Positions 16,808 through 25,408 of a stretch of 64,000 nucleotides of DNA are shown here, one piece after another. Within the stretch, counting starts at the first letter, position 1. The number at the start of each line of letters is the position of its first letter. The notes beneath the pieces were generated by a model, which was not told the DNA's origin, ran no database searches, and was given only the letters and a program-made list of their open reading frames with translations. Made by a program: the position numbers and the translations under genes. The stretch lies in assembly GCA_019187225.1 (NCBI GenBank), contig JABAQQ010000029.1, forward strand, positions 22,099 to 86,098, written 5' to 3'. This stretch comes from Saprospiraceae bacterium. Its GTDB lineage: Bacteria; Bacteroidota; Bacteroidia; Chitinophagales; Saprospiraceae.

Positions 16808-19804
16808 TTATAATCGTCTCAAATCCACGAACCCCGACATGGAAACACCGCTGTCGTGCAGTTTCAGGAGAAAATAATAAGTCCCTTGCGGCAAATCTTC
16901 GCCGCTCTTATTGACGCCGTTCCAGGAGTTGTCGTAGTGATCTTTTTCGTACACGACGTTGCCCCAGCGGTTATAAACCGTCAGCGTTGTTTGCTGACAC
17001 CTTTCGATGCCTTTGATGACGAACAGGTCGTTCATACCGTCGTTGTTGGGCGAAAGGCCCGTAGGCAGACTGATGTTTGCCGGGTAGCAACAGCACTTGG
17101 GCGGGCAAATCGTGTCGGGGAAACAATCCGGTACCCGGATGGTGTCTTGTATGCCTTCATAGCAGCAGGTATCGCCCATGAGATAGCGCAGCCGGTAGCG
17201 GAATATCAGGAACGAATCGTTCAGGGGAAACGAATCTGCTCTAAAACAAACGCTCAGGCGGATGGTGTCGCCGGGATTGAGCGGCGGCAAAGGGAAAGTG
17301 CCGCCTCCGCCGGTGAATTCGATGTCCGCGCCGGTCATTTCAAACAGGTCGAGGTTCGTGGCGCCGAAGGGTATGTCGGAAGTATTCTCCACCGTGAACG
17401 AATAACAATACAGACTGTCGTCGGGAAAACATTCGAGCAACTGGTTGGTCACTTCCAGGCATTCGTAATCAATCACAGGTTCGCAGGGCAAAGTCAATGT
17501 GTCGGTACAGGCGAGGCTGTCTTTCCCAAAGCGATCTTTCGTAAACCATTTAATGGCAATCAGTTGCGGCGATTCCGACGCATGGTCAATGCCGTCGAGA
17601 CAGAACTGGATGATGTCCATCGTGGTACCCGAAGGGATGTAGTTCGGGCCGTTCATGACCCAGATCAGGCTCGTCGGTGTGGAGCCACCCATATTCCAGT
17701 CGGAAGCATCGGGGCCGCCGAGGGAGTGATATCCGAACTGGATGCCCGGCGTGATGATCTCCGTTTCGACCTTCGTGAAAAACTTGTACGCGCAGTTGTT
17801 CACGATGTCTAAGCTCCAGCAGCATTGTTCGCTGCTGCCGGGCACGACCAGGGGACTTTCCTGAACGCTGATATCGGAACAAGGATCGCAGCAGGGCTTC
17901 AGGCTGAGGCTGACGGGGACTTCGCGGTGGCAACAGTCGAAGGGGCTGTACAGGCCGGGGAAAAAGGTGACGGTGGTAGCGGTCAGCACCGGGTTAAGGC
18001 TCGTTATTTTGACGCACAAGGGCGGCGAAGTGTTTCCCGGAGGCAATGGCGACGGCAGCGGAATGGCGATAGACGACAGGTGATCGCTCGCCGTACAGGC
18101 GCTGAATCCGAATTGCACAGGGTCGGAAATGTTGTCCAGCGAAACATGGGTCGCCGTGAAGCCGCTGTTGTTGGTGACCGTAAAGGTGACAAAATACTCG
18201 TAAGGGTTTTGCGGGTGGCAATCCACCACACCGTCGAAGGTCACGCAGGGGTCGTTGATGTCCGGCTTGCAATCTCTGATGATGGTATCCTTACAAACCG
18301 GCCGGTAACCTTGCCCGCCCGGTATAGGAGTGTACCAGGTAAACACCACTACCTGCGGTTGTGTGGTGCCCGACACTACCGGTTCGAGACAATAATACAG
18401 AGCGTTGTTGAAAAAACCGGGCGGAATGGCCGTTCCGCCGGCGGGCGATGTAATCGTTATTGGCAACGAAGTGGCGCCCGGCGGGCTGAACCAGGAGAAA
18501 CCGGAGCCCAGTGTCGCGCCGGCCGAAAACATCCAGTCGGTAGAGATCAGCGTCGCTTCGACGTAAGCGATGGGGGCGGATTGGGCGTTGAGCAGGTCAA
18601 TGGAATAACAACAACGGTCGTCGGTCACGAGTGTCGCCGACACCAGCAGCGAATCGCAGTTGACCGGGCCGTTTTGGCAAATAAAATCGTAGTCGTTGTT
18701 TTGTCCCAGCACTACACCGTCGGGCGCATCGCCGATTTTTTTATCGGGCAACACCATTGTTCCGCCCATGTTGTCGGGGATGGTAAAATGGCCGGTCACG
18801 CTGAAGTCGAAGCCGCCGAGGCCGTTGTTCAGCGCAGAAAGGTTGGAAGTGTTCAGAGGAAAACAATACTGGCTGCCGAAGGTTAAAACCGGGCTGCTGA
18901 ACAGCACCAGGGGAACGCCGTTTTGGTATATCGTCAGATCTAATTGGCAATCACCGGTGACAGCGCCGGAATTCGGTAAGGTGTAATTGATGCAAATTTC
19001 ACCCGGCAAGCCGCAGGTATCGGATTGGGCGGAAGCGAGTTCGAGACTGCCGGATGCGCCACCCGAGCAACTACCGCAGATATTGTCAATATAAGTATAA
19101 CCAAAGTGGGCTAAACCGAAACAATCCCGGTTATAAAACTCAACCGTGATCATCTGATTCACCAGCGTGTCGAGGTTTATTTCTCTGCAGTCCCAGGAAG
19201 TGTAATACACTTGGGAATTATATTCGTGAAAGAGCGAACTCGATGGGTCAAAAGGCAGAAAGTGTTCACCGTTTCCCAAATCAACCAGAAAACTAAAATC
19301 ATTACCGAATTGGTCAAAAATATTCACGCCGAATCCGGGTCTTAACGCGCCGTCGCCAGCCGTGCAATCGTGCCCTGATCCGGGATTTTCCATAACGGAA
19401 GCAAACCAGAACCGCAATGTGGTTTGGCCGGGTTGAACCAGAAACCGCTTTATCAATTTTTCGTCCCCCCTCTCAGTCCACGTATTGCCCAGTCGCACCG
19501 AGTATAAATTACTGCCCGGAAATGGCGGCACAGTCATCAGAGCCCCGCTAGTGGTCGGATCAGGACCGTCACTTTCAATGGTGTGATGGGCTGTTTGTGC
19601 GCCCAATGGACCGGGCACAATACCCGTGTTGAATGGCAATACATCCACACAGTTCCAGGCAGGGTTCATATCGCGATATTGTCCAGTCCACTCCGCCGGA
19701 TCAATCGCGCCGCTCTCGAAATCGCCGTTCCCGCACATCGTATTCACCTGGGCGAAAAGCCCGGCGCCGGAAAAAAAGAGTAACAGAATGAGAAGTTGTT
19801 TCAT
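16808..19804 (-). CDS. Large secreted protein with gliding-motility-associated C-terminal domain
   Basis: A 998-residue protein with signal peptide MKQLLILLLFFSGAGLFAQ. Residues about 20-240 resemble a carbohydrate-binding or jelly-roll module (GNGDFESGAIDPAEWTG). The middle is cysteine-rich with four or so repeats bearing CCYSIDLLNAQ, CCWSLDIVNNC and LECFPDDSLYCYSFTVEN type motifs. The last ~85 residues are a type B T9SS domain (ISLPTGLSPNNDGMNDLFVIKG ... VYNRWGNVVYEKDHYDNSWNG ... LPQGTYYFLLKL). It is probably a surface adhesin exported by T9SS with help from the SprF-like protein encoded 81 bp downstream. No catalytic motif is visible. Confidence 0.9.
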   Translation of the reverse strand: MKQLLILLLFFSGAGLFAQVNTMCGNGDFESGAIDPAEWTGQYRDMNPAWNCVDVLPFNTGIVPGPLGAQTAHHTIESDGPDPTTSGALMTVPPFPGSNLYSVRLGNTWTERGDEKLIKRFLVQPGQTTLRFWFASVMENPGSGHDCTAGDGALRPGFGVNIFDQFGNDFSFLVDLGNGEHFLPFDPSSSLFHEYNSQVYYTSWDCREINLDTLVNQMITVEFYNRDCFGLAHFGYTYIDNICGSCSGGASGSLELASAQSDTCGLPGEICINYTLPNSGAVTGDCQLDLTIYQNGVPLVLFSSPVLTFGSQYCFPLNTSNLSALNNGLGGFDFSVTGHFTIPDNMGGTMVLPDKKIGDAPDGVVLGQNNDYDFICQNGPVNCDSLLVSATLVTDDRCCYSIDLLNAQSAPIAYVEATLISTDWMFSAGATLGSGFSWFSPPGATSLPITITSPAGGTAIPPGFFNNALYYCLEPVVSGTTQPQVVVFTWYTPIPGGQGYRPVCKDTIIRDCKPDINDPCVTFDGVVDCHPQNPYEYFVTFTVTNNSGFTATHVSLDNISDPVQFGFSACTASDHLSSIAIPLPSPLPPGNTSPPLCVKITSLNPVLTATTVTFFPGLYSPFDCCHREVPVSLSLKPCCDPCSDISVQESPLVVPGSSEQCCWSLDIVNNCAYKFFTKVETEIITPGIQFGYHSLGGPDASDWNMGGSTPTSLIWVMNGPNYIPSGTTMDIIQFCLDGIDHASESPQLIAIKWFTKDRFGKDSLACTDTLTLPCEPVIDYECLEVTNQLLECFPDDSLYCYSFTVENTSDIPFGATNLDLFEMTGADIEFTGGGGTFPLPPLNPGDTIRLSVCFRADSFPLNDSFLIFRYRLRYLMGDTCCYEGIQDTIRVPDCFPDTICPPKCCCYPANISLPTGLSPNNDGMNDLFVIKGIERCQQTTLTVYNRWGNVVYEKDHYDNSWNGVNKSGEDLPQGTYYFLLKLHDSGVSMSGFVDLRRL

Positions 19805-19823
19805 AGTATGTTGATTTTAAAGG

Positions 19824-19886
19824 AAAAAAGCCTCCGCCCGAGTGGCACGGCACTCGGAAACTGCACACTGCCTGCGGATGGAGGCT
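19824..19886 (-). terminator. Rho-independent terminator after the DUF6252 gene
   Basis: Read on the minus strand, AGCCTCC pairs with GGAGGCT, an inner CGAGTG/CACTCG stem lies between, and a run of six T follows (plus-strand A at 19824-19829). It lies between the DUF6252 gene stop at 19919 and the next minus-strand gene start at 19804, so it insulates the two. Confidence 0.75.
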
Positions 19887-19918
19887 AAGGGAAAGGGGAA
19901 AGTTCTTTGGGGAACGAC

Positions 19919-20365
19919 TTACTGGTAAGCGACGTTGAACTCGCCGTCTTTGAAAGAGGCGGTACCGCCGTTAAAAGCGTCTTCACCCTCGAACTCGAAC
20001 GTGCCTTTGATGCGTTTGCCCGCCGTGTCGTGCTCCGTCACCACCACTTTGCCCGACTTGGGCGTGTAAAGCGAAGTGCTGCCGCCGGTGTAAGAAACCT
20101 GTACATCACCGAACGCTTCGATGGTGTAGGTGCCCGCCGCTACGTTGGCCGGAAGTACCAGCATCAGGGTTTTGAACGTTGCCGCATCAGCGCCGGTAAG
20201 CGAAATGTTGTCGCCCAAAGCAGCCCCGGCAGTCGTGGGCGCTACCCATTCCGATCCGTTGATCGAAACGCGAATGCCTTCAAAGTCATTGTCGGAGTCT
20301 TTTTTGCAGTTGGCAAAAACGAGGGCCACAAGGCCAAGGAGGATGAAAGAACGAAAGGTCTTCAT
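19919..20365 (-). CDS. DUF6252-like lipoprotein
   Basis: A 148-residue protein with a lipoprotein signal (MKTFRSFILLGLVALVFANC; cysteine 20 should be lipidated), followed by KKDSDND. The mature part is a small all-beta domain opening FEGIRVSINGSEWVAP and closing with KGTFEFEGEDAFNGGTAS, the pattern seen in DUF6252 lipoproteins of Bacteroidota, whose role is unknown. It is probably periplasmic or surface-anchored. It is monocistronic: a terminator lies downstream and the divergent sigma-factor gene lies 230 bp upstream. Confidence 0.75.
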   Translation of the reverse strand: MKTFRSFILLGLVALVFANCKKDSDNDFEGIRVSINGSEWVAPTTAGAALGDNISLTGADAATFKTLMLVLPANVAAGTYTIEAFGDVQVSYTGGSTSLYTPKSGKVVVTEHDTAGKRIKGTFEFEGEDAFNGGTASFKDGEFNVAYQ

Positions 20366-20595
20366 GACGTTAAAAAAAGTTTTGGTTAAATGATGTGATT
20401 ATGTTGCCCCTACTCTGTTAGCGGCTTTTCGGGTTCCGCCGTTGATTGTACCTGTTTCGTACACGCCCATATCCGCGTCTCTTTTCTTTTGTTACCTCAT
20501 CCGCAATTTTTTTTCAAAAAAATATTTTAAGCCCCCACCTTTACCTTCGCCTTCGGATAATTTGTATTCCGACCACGCCGCTCCGCAACAAAACC

Positions 20596-21168
20596 ATGCA
20601 CACCGATACCCGTTATATTCATGCGCTACTGCACAATGACCGTCAGCTCATTGAAGAGATTTACACCCGCTACTCCGCCCGTATCGCACGTTTCGTACAG
20701 GCCAACAACGGTTCGGCGGACGACGCCCGCGATGTGTTTCAGGAAGCCCTCATCTCCATTTCGAGGCAGGCACTCCGGCCGGGTTTCGTACTAACCTGCC
20801 CTTTCGAAGCGTATCTCTATTGTGTATGCCGGGGCAAATGGCTCAACGAACTCAAACGCCGCCAGAGAGAAATCGTAACAATCAGCGAAACCGGCGGATA
20901 TGCCGGAACAGAAATAGCCGACGCACTCGCCGATGCCACCATGCTGGAGGAAGAGCGCGACCGTCTGTTCCGCCTTTTTTTTGAAAAATTATCTGCCGGC
21001 TGCCGCCAGTTGCTCCGCCTGGCATGGTCGGGCATTTCGATGGAAGAGGTAAGCGCGCAATTGGGTATGAGTTACGGATACGCCCGCAAAAAGAAACATG
21101 AGTGTGTGAACCAATTGATGACACAAATCCGCAATTCGCCTCAATTTACGCTCATCAAAAACCCATAA
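20596..21168 (+). CDS. ECF-type RNA polymerase sigma factor
   Basis: A 190-residue protein starting at ATG 20596 (MHTDTRYIHALLHNDRQLIEEIY). Region 2 is at about 10-80 (YSARIARFVQANNGSADDARDVFQEALISI), with the DxFQE core-binding motif. Region 4 is at about 120-175 (LFFEKLSAGCRQLLRLAWSGISMEEVSAQLGMSYGYARKKKHECVNQL), a helix-turn-helix for -35 recognition. An upstream in-frame ATG adds an implausible 50-residue extension. A near-consensus -7 (TAATTTG) lies about 25 bp before the start. The anti-sigma-like gene follows 9 bp downstream, so the pair should be co-transcribed and probably controls itself. The regulon is unknown. Confidence 0.88.
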   Translation: MHTDTRYIHALLHNDRQLIEEIYTRYSARIARFVQANNGSADDARDVFQEALISISRQALRPGFVLTCPFEAYLYCVCRGKWLNELKRRQREIVTISETGGYAGTEIADALADATMLEEERDRLFRLFFEKLSAGCRQLLRLAWSGISMEEVSAQLGMSYGYARKKKHECVNQLMTQIRNSPQFTLIKNP

Positions 21169-21177
21169 CCGATCCGC

Positions 21178-21912
21178 ATGGAAGAACTATACGCCCGCAT
21201 CGAGGATTATCTGGACGGCGCCCTGACTGCCGCCGAGCGCGTGGCTTTCGAAGCAGAATTGCAGGCCGACCCGGCATTAGCAGAGGCGCTGCAGCAGGTA
21301 CGCGAAACCCGGGAACGGCTCGCCATGCAATGGACTCAGGAAAGCAAAGAGGCCGGATTGCGAAAGACGCTCAAAGAATTGGGTAAACAACATTTCAGCG
21401 GCGGCGGCTCAGCGAACGAGGTGGCGCGCCGCATCCCATTGGTGCGGTGGTGGATGGCAGCGGCAGTATTGACAGCGATCGCTATCTGGATTTTTTGGCC
21501 GGCAGGAGAAAACGCCTTGTACGACCGCTACCGCCAATTCCCTGAAGCGGCATTCACGGAGAAAAGTGGCGGCGCACCAACCCTCAGTGAAGCCGGGCAA
21601 TTGTTCAATGACGAGAACTACGCTGCCGCATTGACCATTTTAACCGCCCACCTCGAACAACAGCCCGCCGATCTTGAAGCGCGGTTTTTCGCGGGACTTT
21701 GCCAATTGGAAACCGGCCGGTTGACCGCCGCAGAATCTGCTTTCCGCCAAATCCTTTCCAACGAAAATGCATGGTCGCAGGAAGCGCGCTGGTACCTGGC
21801 ACTTACCTTTCTGAAAGGCAAAAAGACACCGGAATGTAAAGAGACTCTGAACCGAATACAGCCCGGCGAAGCATACTACGAGGAGGCACAGCAATTGTTG
21901 AAAAAACTGTGA
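21178..21912 (+). CDS. Membrane-anchored anti-sigma-like protein with TPR
   Basis: A 244-residue protein. Residues 1-60 resemble the cytoplasmic anti-sigma helix bundle (YARIEDYLDGALTAAERVAFEAEL), without a zinc-binding HxxxCxxC motif. One transmembrane helix is at about 84-103 (WWMAAAVLTAIAIWIFW). The outer part is a TPR-like superhelix (AGQLFNDENYAAALTIL, LEARFFAGLCQLETGRLTAAESAF, ARWYLALTFLKGKK). This topology, with sigma binding inside and protein binding outside, fits an anti-sigma factor that senses envelope proteins. The start is 9 bp after the sigma-factor stop. Confidence 0.8.
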   Translation: MEELYARIEDYLDGALTAAERVAFEAELQADPALAEALQQVRETRERLAMQWTQESKEAGLRKTLKELGKQHFSGGGSANEVARRIPLVRWWMAAAVLTAIAIWIFWPAGENALYDRYRQFPEAAFTEKSGGAPTLSEAGQLFNDENYAAALTILTAHLEQQPADLEARFFAGLCQLETGRLTAAESAFRQILSNENAWSQEARWYLALTFLKGKKTPECKETLNRIQPGEAYYEEAQQLLKKL

Positions 21913-22328
21913 GTGGACGATGGGCTGTTGGACGTTGGACAGTTGGACGTTGGACTGTTGGACTGTTCGATGCTGATCTTCTGACAACCAGTGGGAGCGT
22001 TCAAAATAGTATGCTATTCCGCATTACCCCAACACTGCATGACCGACCGCGAAGCGGTCAAATTTGATTAGCCCATGTGTAACGCGGGGCTGATGGACAG
22101 AAGAAGTTTTGCAACTGCGGAGCAGTTGAATCGCATTCCAAGCAATTGATATTCAACCGCTTCGCGGTTGGCATTACGGGGTGAGGCTCCCCCCGTGTTG
22201 CACACGGGGTTAATCAAATTTGATCGCTTCGCGGTCGGATTTACGGCAGTTAAAAAACAAAATGACACGCTTTTTTAAACACTCCCCAACCAGTCGTTGA
22301 GTCTAATGTCCAACAGTCCAACGTCCAC
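21913..22328. repeat. Nested palindromic repeat region between convergent genes
   Basis: This 416-bp gap holds no convincing gene. GTTGGAC-like units (about 21928-21963) are mirrored by GTCCAAC-like units (about 22301-22327). Inside them, 22043-22073 and 22206-22238 form a ~31-bp inverted repeat (core GACCGCGAAGCGGTC). Between those arms lie further hairpins: AACTGCGGAGCAGTT, AACCGCTTCGCGGTT, GGGGTGAGGCTCCCC and CCCGTGTTGCACACGGG. The block looks like a dispersed palindromic repeat and could terminate transcription from both sides. Confidence 0.8.
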
Positions 22329-22916
22329 TCACTCATCTGCCTTGCACGACAACACCCCCACCAGGCGTTCCGTCGCTTTCGCCCGGTGGCTGATCGCATT
22401 TTTAACACTTTCGCCCAGTTCGGCAAATGTCTGTTCGTGGCCTTCGGGAATAAACACAGGGTCGTAGCCCCAACCGCCGGCGCCGCGTTTCCCGGTCGCG
22501 ATACGGCCTTCGCATACGCCTTCGAGCAAAGTTTCCTTTCCATTAAAAATCAAGGCGATAACCGTCCGGAAGCGGGCGCGTCGCGTCGTTTTACCTTCCA
22601 GTTTTTTTAAGAGCAGGGCGATGTTCGCATCGGGATCTTTATCTTCGCCCGCATAACGGGCCGTATTGACGCCGGGCGCTCCACCGAGGGCTTCCACTTC
22701 GAGGCCGGTGTCTTCGGAAAAGCAGTCGTAACCGTATTTCTCCTTCACATAACGGGCTTTGAGCAGGGCATTGCCTTCGAGCGTGGGTTCGGTTTCTTCG
22801 ATTTCCTCGAGGCAACCGATGTCGCGCAGGGTCTTTACCTGAAAATTGCCGCCGAGGATTTGTTCCACTTCGCGGGCTTTGTGGTGGTTGTTGGTAGCAA
22901 AAACGAGTGTGTGCAT
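22329..22916 (-). CDS. rdgB: RdgB/HAM1 family non-canonical purine NTP pyrophosphatase
   Basis: A 195-residue cytosolic enzyme that hydrolyses dITP, ITP and XTP to the monophosphate and pyrophosphate, cleaning the nucleotide pool. Family motifs are all present: the N-terminal LVFATNNHHKAREVEQIL, the substrate-binding FSEDTGLEVEALGGAPGVNTARYAG, and GAGGWGYDPVFIPEG ... FAELGESVKNAISHRAKA near the end. Length is typical. The ATG at 22914-22916 gives MHTLVFATNN, the standard start. The gene stands alone between a palindromic repeat and a divergent operon. Confidence 0.97.
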   Translation of the reverse strand: MHTLVFATNNHHKAREVEQILGGNFQVKTLRDIGCLEEIEETEPTLEGNALLKARYVKEKYGYDCFSEDTGLEVEALGGAPGVNTARYAGEDKDPDANIALLLKKLEGKTTRRARFRTVIALIFNGKETLLEGVCEGRIATGKRGAGGWGYDPVFIPEGHEQTFAELGESVKNAISHRAKATERLVGVLSCKADE

Positions 22917-23115
22917 TTATTTTTTAACAAAAAAACAACGGATAAAAGAGTGTTATTACCTTTCCTGCCAGTTTTCCTGCCGCGTGCTGACCGGGGTTTA
23001 TAATTGCCCCGCAAACATCAAGACTACGTTCCATATTTTATCTGAAAAATTCCGTCTGGCCGATGATAGACGGATTGCGCTGTGCGTCTAACATGCCAGA
23101 CCAAACGTCATCTTC

Positions 23116-24216
23116 ATGAAAACGTTGGAACAACCTATTCTCTCAACATCGCCGGAACCCGGCCATGCCCTTACCAATGTGCTTACCTTCGGGCGCTTCG
23201 TCGAATTGCTGAGAGAAGAGGAAGACTACTGGCCCGGAGAGCAACACAACACGAAACTGACGATCACCCGGCTGCGCAAGATATTTTACGACCAATGGGG
23301 GTGGAACAGCGAACTGATCAGAGGCGCAGCAAAAGTCGAGGGACGTTACTTAGTCACTATCGTGGACGACCCCGTCACCGAAGTCGTCAATGGCGCTACC
23401 GTTTGCCATAGCAAACCGCTGAGACGCTACGAAGACAACGAGTATCAGCCCAAACACCGCACCATCACCTACCGCCCCGACGACCGGGTGTTCGGCAATT
23501 CGCGGGTAGGGAAAACGCCGTTCATTTATCAGGACGACCACCAGGAAGTGCGCCTGCCGGAAGGTTTTTATTGCGACATCGCGCACATCCTGGCGGGTTT
23601 GGACGCATTCAACCACCCGCAGATCGTCACGCCATTGCCCCCGTTTTTGACTTTTGCCGCCCGGCTTTTCCCACACGTGGATTCCAACATGGACATCGTC
23701 ACCTGGCTTGGCGATATTGCCAGTTCGTCGGGCGATTTTTTCTTCGATTACCTCAAACACAACAAAAAGCCGCTGACCACAGAACAGGAACAACAATACA
23801 TCAACCAGGATGCTCCAGGCTCCGACATGCTGGGCGACATAGACCCTTATGTCATCAAGGCACACTATGATGTAGCTTCCGAAAAAGGCCGGCGCTTTAC
23901 CGACATCCTGCTCGATTACTACAGTCCCGACAATCCGCACCGCCGCCGCCGTACCTCCATTTATTGCGAGCAAATCGGGCTGAAAGGCTGGAATGGGGAA
24001 AGATTTTCCAACGAAAAAGCGTGGCTCGCTTTTTACGAAAGACATCTGCGTTTCAACACCTGCTTCCAGGTGTTTAGTCTGACGAACGAAAAGTTGCGCA
24101 GCGTTTGGCTGCCCGCTGTCGTGTGGTTCGGGTGGTATAAAGACGTATTGAAATTTGAACTGCTGCTGGAAATCTTCCTCAAGGCGCTGAAAGAAAACAT
24201 CAAAAGAGAATCATAA
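23116..24216 (+). CDS. Unrecognised soluble protein, first gene of a three-gene operon
   Basis: A 366-residue protein I do not recognise. No signal peptide or transmembrane helix is visible. It is rich in aromatic, Asp and His residues, with notable segments YCDIAHILAGLDAFNHP (about 154-170), FPHVDSNMDIVTWLGDIASSSGDFF (about 188-212) and DAPGSDMLGDIDPYVI (about 231-246). These clustered Asp/His motifs could be a metal site, but that is only an impression. The next gene, a polytopic membrane protein, starts 4 bp after the stop, and a sensor kinase follows at once, so a joint function at the membrane is likely. The ATG at 23116 gives MKTLEQPILS. Confidence 0.75.
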   Translation: MKTLEQPILSTSPEPGHALTNVLTFGRFVELLREEEDYWPGEQHNTKLTITRLRKIFYDQWGWNSELIRGAAKVEGRYLVTIVDDPVTEVVNGATVCHSKPLRRYEDNEYQPKHRTITYRPDDRVFGNSRVGKTPFIYQDDHQEVRLPEGFYCDIAHILAGLDAFNHPQIVTPLPPFLTFAARLFPHVDSNMDIVTWLGDIASSSGDFFFDYLKHNKKPLTTEQEQQYINQDAPGSDMLGDIDPYVIKAHYDVASEKGRRFTDILLDYYSPDNPHRRRRTSIYCEQIGLKGWNGERFSNEKAWLAFYERHLRFNTCFQVFSLTNEKLRSVWLPAVVWFGWYKDVLKFELLLEIFLKALKENIKRES

Positions 24217-24220
24217 CGAA

Positions 24221-25405
24221 ATGAAAGAACTGACCAGGATCTGCTACCTGTTGGCCGCCTTTGCCGCCATCGCATTCCTGCCGTACATCGGCGCGTGGAT
24301 TCGTTTCGACGGCGTTTTCCCAAATGACTATTTCAATTTCCCCACGTTGGTTGCCCCGGAAAAAGCCCCTTTCAACCCGCTGATTTTCGGGATGGTGGCT
24401 GTTTTTGTAGCGGCGGTAGCCGTGCTGTACATTTTCCCGCAGGTTTTCGGTTTTAAAAAAACAGTCGTTGCACGAAGGATCGTGCCGCTCAAAACAAGGT
24501 TGCCTGTCTGGTTTTGGGTGGGGCTCGCAGCCTGGGGCGCCACACTTTTCGTGCTCTGGGGTAAGTTTTCGGAACCGAAATGGCTCATCAACTGGGCTGA
24601 CCTGCCTCTGTTCTGGGGTTTCGCGTTGATGCTCGACGGGTGGGTCTATGTGCGCACCGGCGGCAGGTCCATCATTGCGACGGCGCCCCGCGATATGATC
24701 GGCATGGGCATCGCATCCATTTTCGGATGGATGATCTTCGAATGGCTCAACTTTTTCGTGAACGACAACTGGGTTTATTCAAAAGGCAACCTCATTCCCG
24801 ATGACGAGTTTGTCGTGTACGCTTTTTTGGGCTCTTCCGGTTTGATGCCGCTCACCTTCCAGTGGTACAGCCTGCTGCACTCATTCGACAACCTGCGCAA
24901 CCGCTACACCAGCGGCCCAAGGATCAGCCTGCCGCATTGGACATCCATAACCATTTTAGCGGCAGTGTGCATTGGATTATTCTTCATTTCCGAATTCCCG
25001 AACGCGCTGTTCGGCGTACTGTGGGTGGCGCCGATGCTGGTGCTGGCAGTTACGATGCGTCTGATCGGTATCCGTACACCCTTCACCCTTGTCAAAGAAG
25101 GCAACTGGACGCCGCTGCTGCTGCTCGGGCTGACCTATCTGATCCAGGGTTTTTTACTCGAAGGCCAGAATTTTTTCAGCGGGTACTACGAAAACGGCCA
25201 GCTCGTCACCCACAACCCGGGTTACTGGCAGTACAGCATCCCGTATGTGGACAAGTTTCACATTTTTGAAATGCCGGCGCTGGGCTTCGCGGGTTATATT
25301 CCGTTCGGGGTTTATTTCGCCATCGGGTGGATCGCTTTTGCCTGGCTGCTCGATATTCCCGCCCGGTTCATCGAGGAAGAAGGGGTGGATCCGTTCAAAA
25401 AATAA
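24221..25405 (+). CDS. Polytopic membrane protein of unknown function
   Basis: A 394-residue protein with about nine hydrophobic segments (for example LAAFAAIAFLPYIGAW, PLIFGMVAVFVAAVAVLYIF, FWVGLAAWGATLFVLW, ITILAAVCIGLFFISEF). Two related conserved-looking elements stand out: FGWMIFEWLNFFVNDNWVYS near 165-185, and the pair GYWQYSIPYVDKFHIFEMP / ALGFAGYIPFGVYFAIGW near 330-370. The Glu and Trp residues inside membrane segments suggest a ligand or pigment site, though I cannot assign a family. It sits 4 bp after the upstream gene and 3 bp before the kinase gene, so all three should be translated from one mRNA. Confidence 0.78.
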   Translation: MKELTRICYLLAAFAAIAFLPYIGAWIRFDGVFPNDYFNFPTLVAPEKAPFNPLIFGMVAVFVAAVAVLYIFPQVFGFKKTVVARRIVPLKTRLPVWFWVGLAAWGATLFVLWGKFSEPKWLINWADLPLFWGFALMLDGWVYVRTGGRSIIATAPRDMIGMGIASIFGWMIFEWLNFFVNDNWVYSKGNLIPDDEFVVYAFLGSSGLMPLTFQWYSLLHSFDNLRNRYTSGPRISLPHWTSITILAAVCIGLFFISEFPNALFGVLWVAPMLVLAVTMRLIGIRTPFTLVKEGNWTPLLLLGLTYLIQGFLLEGQNFFSGYYENGQLVTHNPGYWQYSIPYVDKFHIFEMPALGFAGYIPFGVYFAIGWIAFAWLLDIPARFIEEEGVDPFKK

Positions 25406-25408
25406 AAC

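Noticed and set aside
22068-22268. 66-codon frame within the palindromic region
   Set aside because: It runs through the hairpins and has no independent coding signal.
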